A stretch of 64,000 nt of DNA, from positions 1,240,001 through 1,304,000 of the forward strand of contig NZ_CP009518.1 in the NCBI RefSeq assembly GCF_000970325.1. Reading direction: 5' to 3'. Each line of letters begins with the position of its first letter. Positions within the stretch are counted from its first letter, which is position 1. Made by a program: the position numbers and the translations under genes. The stretch comes from Methanococcoides methylutens MM1. Lineage in GTDB: Archaea > Halobacteriota > Methanosarcinia > Methanosarcinales > Methanosarcinaceae. This document shows positions 16,390 to 23,788 of the stretch, in pieces. Below the pieces are notes generated by a model, which ran no database searches, was not told the DNA's origin, and saw only the letters and a list, made by a program, of their open reading frames with translations.

Positions 16390-17814
16390 TCAGACCTTCG
16401 GGAAGAACTCAATGGCCTGTGCCAGTTCCTTGTGGTCTTTTGCATATTCTGCAATATCAACACCCTTCAGGTAAGCCTCACATGCCTGAACAAGTGCCAT
16501 TGCTCCTGACCTGGTTCCCTCAGGATGCGCGTGGACGCCTGAGCCCATGGTTGTGATGAAGTCCACATTGCCCATGACATCGATGAAAGGCTTGAGCCTT
16601 ACAGGATTCAGACCACCTGATACGATCGGACAGCATTTCTTCATGCCTCTCCAGCTGTCATCGTCAAGGATAACATGATGAGCCAGGTCCTCGTGTACAA
16701 GGTTTATAGCATCCTTATCGGTGTCCATGATCTTTGTCCATGACTGTTCGAAGAAGTGACCAGTAGAGTTCAGGTACTGGATATTGTGTGCAGCAACTAC
16801 GTCCTCTGCTGGTGATCCTTTCATCTTACCTACACCGGCTGTACCTGTGTGGATTCCTGAAGCACCGGCAAGACGTGCGAACTTGGACAGGACAAGTACT
16901 GAAAATCCGATGGGGTTCTCAGGTCTTGTGTATGCTCCATGGGCTGCCCTGTGGAAGTGCAGGAACACGTTCGGATACCTTCTCCTGATGGTCTGGATGG
17001 CCATCCAACCGGCGGTAATTCCATCGATGAGGAATGCATAGCTTCCAGGCTCGAATCCTGCATTGACGATCATTTCACACCTTTCGATCATGATGTCAAA
17101 ATCAGCAGCTGAGACATTGAAAGAGTGGACCTTCTTCTGGCCGGTCTCCTTGACCGCCTTATCCATGGCTTCCTTTACATGCATTACCATCTTGTCGTAT
17201 GGACAGAAGTCCTGGTTTGCCTGTGGCTCGTCATTCTTGACGAAATCTCCTCCGCCTACCCAGAAGTCGTAGCAGACCTCAGCATACTCTGCAGAAGTGA
17301 GTCCCATCTTTGGCTTTACAATAGTACCTAGGATCGGCCTGTCGTAGACACCAAGGTATTCTCGCATATCATCGACAGTGAAGCCAGGGCCATCATACTG
17401 CTCGAGCATGGATGGAGGGAACCAGACATCCAGCAACTTCAGTGCTGAGATCTCCTTCATACCCAGGATGTTTCCAACAATGTATGTCAGGATGTTCTGT
17501 ACATTTCCTCCCCTGTCAAAAAGCCTCCATGGATAAGCAACCCAGACAAGGTTCCTTTCCAGGTCAAGCTGGTAGACCAGAGCATTCATGACCCTGGAAA
17601 ATTTGGTCTCAGTATTAACTTTGAAGTTCGTACCTGTGGATGATTCTGCTGCGATCTCAGCGGCAGCCTGCAATATGTTTAATTCTCCCCCGGGAATTAA
17701 GTGAAAGACCCCAAGAAGATATTCCCCGTTGGTCGGGTCCGGAAGTTCCAGATTAACATAAGCTGCCTGTTTGGAATCGAGCGAACTGACCAGATCTTCA
17801 TAAATCGAGCTCAT
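16390..17814 (-). CDS. rbcL: Ribulose-bisphosphate carboxylase large chain, Methanococcoides (MbR) type
   Basis: A 474-residue RuBisCO that carboxylates ribulose 1,5-bisphosphate to 3-phosphoglycerate. In archaea it mainly serves nucleotide salvage through the AMP pathway. The carbamylated Lys is K193 in FVKNDEP with metal ligands D195 and E196, the substrate-binding His region is HFHRAAHGAY, and loop 6 carries K330 in GVGKMKGS. An inserted segment around residues 345-390 (YLNSTGHFFEQSW to DDDSWRGMKK) matches the assembly insertion known from M. burtonii RuBisCO, between form II and form III. No small subunit, AMP phosphorylase or isomerase lies nearby. Confidence 0.96.
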   Translation of the reverse strand: MSSIYEDLVSSLDSKQAAYVNLELPDPTNGEYLLGVFHLIPGGELNILQAAAEIAAESSTGTNFKVNTETKFSRVMNALVYQLDLERNLVWVAYPWRLFDRGGNVQNILTYIVGNILGMKEISALKLLDVWFPPSMLEQYDGPGFTVDDMREYLGVYDRPILGTIVKPKMGLTSAEYAEVCYDFWVGGGDFVKNDEPQANQDFCPYDKMVMHVKEAMDKAVKETGQKKVHSFNVSAADFDIMIERCEMIVNAGFEPGSYAFLIDGITAGWMAIQTIRRRYPNVFLHFHRAAHGAYTRPENPIGFSVLVLSKFARLAGASGIHTGTAGVGKMKGSPAEDVVAAHNIQYLNSTGHFFEQSWTKIMDTDKDAINLVHEDLAHHVILDDDSWRGMKKCCPIVSGGLNPVRLKPFIDVMGNVDFITTMGSGVHAHPEGTRSGAMALVQACEAYLKGVDIAEYAKDHKELAQAIEFFPKV

Positions 17815-18010
17815 AATAAGAAAAGAGCCTGCAATCTATTTGAATTTTTGGAGTGAAATGAAACGGTATTAGAATGAGGGAGAATGAGGAAGCATAGAAA
17901 TACATTATTTACTGAAAATTAGATGGATTAGATCTATCTATAGAAGATCGAAGGAAAAGCCTTAAACCTGAACTTCTCAAATTGTTATAAAAGAAAATGC
18001 AGGATCAACA

Positions 18011-18625
18011 ATGGAAAACATGAACAGCTCAGAAATGGATGATCAGGATGTGGGGAACTGTCCACACCATGACAGTAAAAGGAATCTACAGGTCATCAGC
18101 CTGATAGTTCTTTTCATCGCTTCGTGGTCAATCCTGCTTTTTTACTACCCTCCGGCAGAGATAGTTGAAAAGCTGGGAGTGCGTAATGTCTACATTTTTG
18201 TCTTCCTGCTGGCAATGATAGGTGGCGTCTCCACATTCACCTCCACAACATTCTACACGGCCCTGATCACAATTTCCATCGGAGGAGTGAATTCAGTATG
18301 GATCGCATTGTTCGCAAGCATAGGGCTCACTTTTGGCGACCTTGTGTTCTATTACCTTGGTACAAAAGGAAGGCAATGCATTAAGGGAAGATATGAAGGC
18401 AACGTCCTTCGCCTGACAAATTGGATGGAGAAGATCGATGACAGGGTCACCATGCTGATGATCTTCCTGTACTCCCTCACACCACTTCCAAGCGATGTGA
18501 TCGCAGTAGCACTTGCAATCGTGAGATTCCCATTCCGGAAAATGATCGTTCCGCTGTTCGTGGGAAATTTCACACTTATCGTACTGCTTGTGGAGCTTTC
18601 AAAACTGGGATATAGCCTGATCTGA
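18011..18625 (+). CDS. VTT-domain (DedA/YqaA-like) membrane protein
   Basis: A 204-residue protein of the VTT/SNARE-associated family. After a hydrophilic His/Asp-rich N-terminus (about 30 residues) come about five membrane helices. The core G-F-x-Y-Y-L-G pattern is present as TFGDLVFYYLGTKG, and SLTPLPSDVIAVALAIVRFP matches the re-entrant P-S-D region. Family members are linked to lipid scrambling or transport and membrane stress. It is probably monocistronic: RuBisCO diverges from it and the TIR gene converges on it. Confidence 0.75.
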   Translation: MENMNSSEMDDQDVGNCPHHDSKRNLQVISLIVLFIASWSILLFYYPPAEIVEKLGVRNVYIFVFLLAMIGGVSTFTSTTFYTALITISIGGVNSVWIALFASIGLTFGDLVFYYLGTKGRQCIKGRYEGNVLRLTNWMEKIDDRVTMLMIFLYSLTPLPSDVIAVALAIVRFPFRKMIVPLFVGNFTLIVLLVELSKLGYSLI

Positions 18626-18678
18626 AAGTGACTGTGGATGCATACATAACCCTCGACCATCCTGAATACCCAGAGGGA

Positions 18679-19245
18679 TCATTCAGGGGAGCGAGGCCTG
18701 AATGTCCTTGGATCCAGTGAGATCGTATTCTCACAGTAGCTACACATGGTCTTGAGATCGTGACCTTCCAGAAGAACTTTCTCGACTTCTTCCTGAGGTG
18801 TGATATACTGTGTCATCTCTTCTCCGCAGTGCGGACATTTGATCTTCAGCCAGTCCAGTTTAGTGAGCTGGCGGATATCTTTTATGACAACTCCCAGTGC
18901 ATCTTCAAAGGTATCCCTGGAAAAACCAATCGTAGGCAGATGACTTATCAAGACTGGTAATTTCTCCCCGTATTCAAGTAACGGTATCACCAGCTGATCG
19001 GTGCCAACAGCAAGACCAATTTCCTCGTTTACTTTTGGTGATAGTATCCCATCCATTGTGAGTATCACGACCACACAATCCGAATGACGAATACCAAAGC
19101 TTATAAGTTCAGATTCGGACAGCGATTCTGTCTTTTTGAGCACAGAAGAAAAGCTCTCCAGATTCACAGCCCACAAGGCCTGCTCCAGCTCCCTGGCAAG
19201 GACCGTATCTTTCTCAGAATGGGAAATATAGACTCTGGTTATCAT
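18679..19245 (-). CDS. TIR-domain protein with C-terminal zinc ribbon
   Basis: A 188-residue soluble protein. Residues 1-130 form a TIR fold: RVYISHSEKD at the first strand, DCVVVILTMDG at the central strand, and SPKVNEEIGLAVG, where a Glu is in the place of the catalytic residue of NAD-cleaving TIR domains. Residues 135-178 hold two CxxC pairs (CPHCGEE and CSYCENT) that suggest a zinc ribbon. TIR domains act in antiviral defence or signalling; many hydrolyse NAD. Ribosome site GGGAGGAT fixes the start. It stands alone, without a recognisable defence partner, so a defence role is open. Confidence 0.72.
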   Translation of the reverse strand: MITRVYISHSEKDTVLARELEQALWAVNLESFSSVLKKTESLSESELISFGIRHSDCVVVILTMDGILSPKVNEEIGLAVGTDQLVIPLLEYGEKLPVLISHLPTIGFSRDTFEDALGVVIKDIRQLTKLDWLKIKCPHCGEEMTQYITPQEEVEKVLLEGHDLKTMCSYCENTISLDPRTFRPRSPE

Positions 19246-19387
19246 TATTTGTATCCTCCCGATGCCTCCGCTCTTTTAAATGATACTTAAGATGATCATT
19301 CCCTGATCCGACTAAGGATCTAAGGATTATAATCCTGAAGCAGAGGTTCCTTTTAAGTTCTGAAGTTTCACCTGGTAAACCATTCAG

Positions 19388-19573
19388 TCAGTCTTTCTTA
19401 TCTCGTGGTTTTTTGGTAGGTTCAGGATATGGAACCGGCTCTGGAGCAGGTTCTGGTTCCGGCTCCGGACACGGTATTGGTTCTGGTTGAAGTGATGAGG
19501 AATCATCTTTCTTTTGCTGATATAACCTAGAGGTTATTGTTATTTCCTTATTTACTGGTGTGTCCATTGACAT
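19388..19573 (-). CDS. Small Pro-Glu repeat protein
   Basis: A 61-residue product with a plain N-terminal third and a tail of PEP repeats (PEPIPCPEPEPEPAPEP and on) ending in PTKKPRDKKD. GGGGGTAT lies right before the first ATG and suits the second ATG (residue 3) as a start. The composition resembles extended spacer regions of surface proteins. The gene is isolated. It may be real and disordered; the low complexity limits confidence. Confidence 0.4.
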   Translation of the reverse strand: MSMDTPVNKEITITSRLYQQKKDDSSSLQPEPIPCPEPEPEPAPEPVPYPEPTKKPRDKKD

Positions 19574-19692
19574 ATACCCCCATGTAATAGTTTGTCTAAT
19601 TTGTATAAATAGTGATGCTAAAAATGCTTACTTTGGCAGATGCAACCATAAACTAATTACATGTGCAGTCCAAAGTAAATGTGGGAGTCAAA

Positions 19693-20631
19693 ATGAAAGC
19701 ATTTGTGTACTACAAATACGGATCATTCGATGTTCTGCAACTCACAGAAGTGGATAAACCGATTCCAAAAGACAGCGAAGTCCTCATAAAGATCCATGCG
19801 ACAACCGTGACCATCGGGGACACGATAATGCGAAGCTTCAAGCTTCCCACTCCTCGCTGGCAATGGATTCCTGCACGACTGTATCTAGGTATCAGAGGTC
19901 CAAAACGACCTGTTCTCGGGATGGAGCTGGCCGGGGAGATAGAAGCAGTCGGCACGGATGTAACACGCTTTAGTGTAGGTGATCAGGTATTTGCATCTAC
20001 ATTCAGGGAGAATTTTGGTGGGCATGCTGAGTACAAATGCATGCCTGAAGATGGGCTTCTCATACTAAAACCGGAGAATTTGACTTATGAAGAAGCCGCT
20101 GCAGTTCCCGGCGGGGGGATGACGGCATTGCAACTTCTCAAGAAAGGAAATGTCAGGAGTGGGCAGAAAGTCCTGATCAATGGTGCATCCGGGGCAGTAG
20201 GTACTAATGCGGTACAACTTGCAAAACACTTTGGTGCGGAAGTAACTGGTGTATGCAGCACTTCTAATATGGATTTAGTGAAATCATTAGGGGCTGACAA
20301 AGTCATTGATTACACCAAGGAAGATTTCACCAAAAGCGAAGAGACGTATGACATGGTTCTTGATGCAGTGGGCAAGATTCCGTCTTCAAAAGCTAAATCT
20401 GTTCTCAAAAAGGGTGGAAACTACCTTAATGTCCTTGCTTCAGCAGACGATGGCGATACAATTGAAAATTTAACATTCCTCAAAGAGCTTATTGAATCAG
20501 GAGACCTGAAACCGGTCATCGATCGAATCTACCCGTTTGAGCAAATTCCAGAAGCTCACAAATATGTTGAACAGGGACATAAAAAGGGAAATGTGGCTAT
20601 AGCAGTTGATCATGGTAACAATGCTGATTAA
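19693..20631 (+). CDS. Zinc-less MDR-family oxidoreductase (quinone reductase type)
   Basis: A 312-residue NADPH-dependent oxidoreductase of the medium-chain dehydrogenase family without structural zinc cysteines. It has the N-terminal GroES-like fold (LQLTEVDKPIPKDSEVLIKI), then the NADP-binding motif GASGAVGTNAVQLAKHFGAEV and the C-terminal substrate cap. GGGAGTCAAA before ATG 19693 sets the start; an upstream in-frame codon at 19663 is less likely. A close paralogue is at 21409, with a DUF4386 gene between. Substrates are probably quinones or enones; not specified by sequence. Confidence 0.85.
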   Translation: MKAFVYYKYGSFDVLQLTEVDKPIPKDSEVLIKIHATTVTIGDTIMRSFKLPTPRWQWIPARLYLGIRGPKRPVLGMELAGEIEAVGTDVTRFSVGDQVFASTFRENFGGHAEYKCMPEDGLLILKPENLTYEEAAAVPGGGMTALQLLKKGNVRSGQKVLINGASGAVGTNAVQLAKHFGAEVTGVCSTSNMDLVKSLGADKVIDYTKEDFTKSEETYDMVLDAVGKIPSSKAKSVLKKGGNYLNVLASADDGDTIENLTFLKELIESGDLKPVIDRIYPFEQIPEAHKYVEQGHKKGNVAIAVDHGNNAD

Positions 20632-20676
20632 GGTATATGACCTGATTACTTAATGATAAGATGGGGGGAGAAGGAA

Positions 20677-21378
20677 ATGAATTCAAACAAAAAAATAGCA
20701 AGAATTGTAGGACTATTGTTTATAACTGCGACAGTTGCATATTCAATTGGTGTTATTTTACTAGACCCAATTCTAAGTTCTTCAGATTATCTTACTATTG
20801 CTTCTGAAAATGAAAAACAGATGATAATGGGTTCTTTCCTTGTATTAATTGATGCAGTTGCAGTTGCTGGTATTGGAATAATGATTTATCCAATTCTTAA
20901 AAAGCAAAATGAAGCTTTAGCTCTTGGATATGCCGGGTCCAGAATTGCGGAGGGTGTGCTCTTTGTTGCTAATGTGATAGCCATATTGATATTATTAGCA
21001 TTAAGTCAGGAATTTGTAAAGGCTGAAGCTCCAGATACTTCGTACTACCAGACTTTTGGAACGATATTACTAGAAGCCGGTGATTTGGCCTTTTTGTTTG
21101 GTTTTGCAGTTGCCTTTACTATATCTGCACTAATCCTGAATTATCTATTGTACAAATCAAAACTAGTTCCCAGATGGCTATCAGGTTGGGGTTTTGTTGG
21201 AGCTTTATTGCTTTGGGTGTATTATTTGTTAGAACCCTTCAGCATCAATCTACTTTATATTTTATTTGTTCCAATAGCTTTGCAGGAAATGGTGTTTGCA
21301 GTATGGTTGATAGTTAAAGGATTCAATCCGTCTGTAATCGATCCGGCCTCTGCCTCCACAGACACAAATGAGATTTGA
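20677..21378 (+). CDS. DUF4386-family membrane protein
   Basis: A 233-residue integral membrane protein with about six helices, opening NKKIARIVGLLFITATVAYSIG and ending in a short hydrophilic tail, the pattern of the DUF4386 family. GGGGGAGAAGGAA before ATG 20677 fixes the start over 20653. It lies between two paralogous oxidoreductases and may share a transcript (45 and 30 bases apart). The family has no known function; membrane redox or stress adaptation is a guess from position. Confidence 0.75.
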   Translation: MNSNKKIARIVGLLFITATVAYSIGVILLDPILSSSDYLTIASENEKQMIMGSFLVLIDAVAVAGIGIMIYPILKKQNEALALGYAGSRIAEGVLFVANVIAILILLALSQEFVKAEAPDTSYYQTFGTILLEAGDLAFLFGFAVAFTISALILNYLLYKSKLVPRWLSGWGFVGALLLWVYYLLEPFSINLLYILFVPIALQEMVFAVWLIVKGFNPSVIDPASASTDTNEI

Positions 21379-21408
21379 TTAAGTATTCCCAAGTAAGGAT
21401 GGTTACTG

Positions 21409-22410
21409 ATGAAAGCAATTGTATGCGAAAGATACGGACCACCAGAAGTTCTTCAGCTCAAAGATGTACCAAAACCTGTTCCTAAGGACAATGAAGTTCT
21501 CATCAAAATTCATGCAACACCCGTAACTACGGGAGATTCTAATGTTCGGGATTCTGTTTATGTTCCTCCCGGTTTAGGCCCTGTGGCACGACTAATGTTT
21601 GGTATCACAAAGCCAAAGATAAGTATATTAGGAGGCGTTCTTGCCGGGGAAATTGAAGCAGTAGGCAAGGATGTCGACTCGTTTAAGGTGGGTGACCAGG
21701 TTTTTGGAACTACCGGTTATACTCTTGGTACATATGCCGAGTACAAATGCATGCCTGAAGAGGGAGTGCTTGCATTAAAGCCGGCAAATCTGACATATGA
21801 GGAAACCGCAGTAATTCCTTTTGGAGCACTAACCGCATTATATTTCCTCAGGGACATGGCAAATGTCCGGAGTGGACAAAAGGTTCTTGTAAATGGTGCT
21901 TCTGGGGGAGTTGGTAGTTCAGCCGTACAGATTGCCAAATCCTTTGGTGCAGAGGTGACAGGGGTATGCAGTACCCGAAATCTGGAATTGGTGAAGTCTC
22001 TGGGAGCTGACAATGTAATTGATTACACTAAAGAAGATTTCACCCAAAAAGGTGAGGTATATGACATTATTCTTGACACGGTAGTAGGCAAAACATCGTT
22101 CTCAAAATGTAAAAACTCGCTGAGCCAGAATGGTTTCTATCTTGCAGTTGCCGGTGGCCTGAATGATCTACTTCAAAAGCTCTGGACTTCGAAGATCGGC
22201 AGCAAAAAAGTGATCTTTGGCGGAGGGGAAGCATGTGAGAAAAAAGAGAGTTTGCTTTTCCTCAAAGAGCTCATTGAATCCGGAAAACTAAAACCGGTTT
22301 TAGACAGAAGCTACCCACTAGAACAAATTGTAGAAGCTTTCACATATGCCGAACAAGGTCACAAGAGGGGAAACGTAGCCATAACTCTAGGACATGATGA
22401 TCGGAAATAA
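21409..22410 (+). CDS. Zinc-less MDR-family oxidoreductase, paralogue of 19693 gene
   Basis: A 333-residue member of the same family as the product at 19693, with shared stretches (YAEYKCMPEEG, NGASGGVGSSAVQIAKSFGAEVTG, NVIDYTKEDF) pointing to a local duplication. It is 20 residues longer, mostly between the Rossmann domain and the C-terminal cap (QKLWTSKIGSKKVIFGGGE). The ribosome site GGATGG is before ATG 21409. The duplicate pair with a membrane gene between suggests a block that grew by duplication and then diverged in substrate. Confidence 0.85.
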   Translation: MKAIVCERYGPPEVLQLKDVPKPVPKDNEVLIKIHATPVTTGDSNVRDSVYVPPGLGPVARLMFGITKPKISILGGVLAGEIEAVGKDVDSFKVGDQVFGTTGYTLGTYAEYKCMPEEGVLALKPANLTYEETAVIPFGALTALYFLRDMANVRSGQKVLVNGASGGVGSSAVQIAKSFGAEVTGVCSTRNLELVKSLGADNVIDYTKEDFTQKGEVYDIILDTVVGKTSFSKCKNSLSQNGFYLAVAGGLNDLLQKLWTSKIGSKKVIFGGGEACEKKESLLFLKELIESGKLKPVLDRSYPLEQIVEAFTYAEQGHKRGNVAITLGHDDRK

Positions 22411-22416
22411 AACATT

Positions 22417-22557
22417 TCAGAACTGTTTGTCCTGAAATGAAAAAGGATTGCTCATGTAAGCGCTTGTAGATGATCTTCTTGTGGACTCGATCCTCATCGA
22501 AATTTCATTCTTAAGAGCACCTACATAAGCAAAGGAAGTACCCCTTCCTGAATACAC
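22417..22557 (-). CDS. Short basic peptide gene (46 residues)
   Basis: On the minus strand GTG 22557 opens a 46-residue frame with a coding-like composition: MYSGRGTSFAYVGALKNEIS, then RIESTRRSSTSAYMSNPFSF, then QDKQF and TGA. A TATA box TTATATAAGT (22601-22610) would start a transcript near 22578, and GGTTGGGG lies before the GTG, giving a short sound leader. The frame extends upstream to a TAA (about VNDKKGAGTKHGWGT) without a start codon, so a truncated gene is the alternative. Confidence 0.4.
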   Translation of the reverse strand: MYSGRGTSFAYVGALKNEISMRIESTRRSSTSAYMSNPFSFQDKQF

Positions 22558-22659
22558 AGTTCCCCAACCGTGCTTCGTACCAGCCCCCTTTTTATCGTTA
22601 ACTTATATAATAGTCGTGGTTGACAATAGAATGAACTCCCAGATTTCAACTTCATAGAC

Positions 22660-23094
22660 TTAAAACACCATATCGAAGTGAAGGATAAACCAGATCAGGT
22701 AAAGCAAGCCAATCAATATCCCAAATGGAAAGGCTATCAACCACATAAAAGTGATATCCGGGTTCTCGAACCGTAAGCTGGTGACTGTAAAAGCTGTATT
22801 TGCCCACACATACCAGAAGCTCAGCATTCCAAGTATTAGGAAACCCCAAAGAGAATTGAACAGAACCAAAACAATAGCAACAAAACTAAGCGGACAAATG
22901 ATCACAATGTCTGCAAGTGCCATTCCAAATAATATCTTCTGCTCATGCCAGTCATCGGTTGAACCATCCGGGTTACCCATAGCTTTACCTTTGTAAACAT
23001 TGACCTGGAACCAACAGAGGATCAGCGTGAAAATTGTGAATAATAACAAAAGACAATACAAGGTCGCCCTTGACAGAAGTTCCAGTTCCTGCAT
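22660..23094 (-). CDS. Four-helix membrane protein, family not recognised
   Basis: A 144-residue protein with helices at about 10-30, 58-78, 82-102 and 118-140 and a short outside loop after the first helix (YKGKAMGNPDGSTDDWHEQK). The start follows GAGGCTGGAAA. It is the second of two small minus-strand membrane genes; the first (23192-23614) contains an in-frame TAG. The pair may be a small membrane complex. I do not recognise the family. Confidence 0.65.
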   Translation of the reverse strand: MQELELLSRATLYCLLLLFTIFTLILCWFQVNVYKGKAMGNPDGSTDDWHEQKILFGMALADIVIICPLSFVAIVLVLFNSLWGFLILGMLSFWYVWANTAFTVTSLRFENPDITFMWLIAFPFGILIGLLYLIWFILHFDMVF

Positions 23095-23191
23095 TTTCCA
23101 GCCTCACCATGATTTTTATAAGCTATTTAGTATATTAATTTTGTTTGTTGCTCGTATCGTATTTAGTTATAGGATTCTATCAAATCCCATA

Positions 23192-23614
23192 TTACCATGC
23201 AACAATGATAGCAAGGATACCGGTTGTGAAGTTTGTAAGGAACCAGATAATCCTGAACCTGTTCGTGGTGGTCTAATGTCCCAGACTGTTCTGATTCCCG
23301 ATCCAGAACCAATAGCTCAGGCTATGGTAAAGAAAGACCACACCGGGAATCCATGCCAACTTAAATGCCCAGGAGTAATTCAGGACCAGACCGACAGCCA
23401 CGATCCCATAGATCCAGCCGATGGATGCATCGGCAACAGCTATTGCATGTTCATATACTTTGAACTCCGGAACCAGTTTCTTTTCCTGAAGTCCTATTTT
23501 TGTGGCATAATCCCAGTTCAATACTGAGATAAGCTGACCTAACCAGTGGAAAATGAACCCGACAACAAAGATCAGGATGCCTACAATTATATGAAAATAT
23601 GGAATTACCTCCAT
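23192..23614 (-). CDS. Small membrane protein with an in-frame UAG codon
   Basis: Reading ATG 23614 gives a membrane protein that reaches TAG after GNQNSLGH at residue 113 (23273-23275), then continues in the same frame for 26 residues: TTTNRFRIIWFLTNFTTGIL, then AIIVAW and TAA. The continuation is a clean hydrophobic helix that completes the protein, so UAG is probably read through, most likely as pyrrolysine. AGGGTGA precedes the start. Helices are at about 8-27, 62-82, 86-103 and in the read-through part. If UAG stops, the last helix is lost. Function unknown. Confidence 0.7.
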
Positions 23615-23788
23615 ATTATTTCACCCTGGAACTGGAAGTCGTTCTGCAACATACAGCAATCTATCCAACAACTGGAATACGGAACAATATTGTTGTCATA
23701 ATACCGATACTCCCCAAATTAAATTAGAGAATGACAACATATATACTTTTGTTTAGTTGAAAATAAGATCAAAAGTGCAGATGAGCTA

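Noticed and set aside
19388-19573. Pro-Glu tail as a CRISPR-like or satellite repeat
   Set aside because: Only a short simple-sequence coding run; kept as a low-confidence small gene instead.
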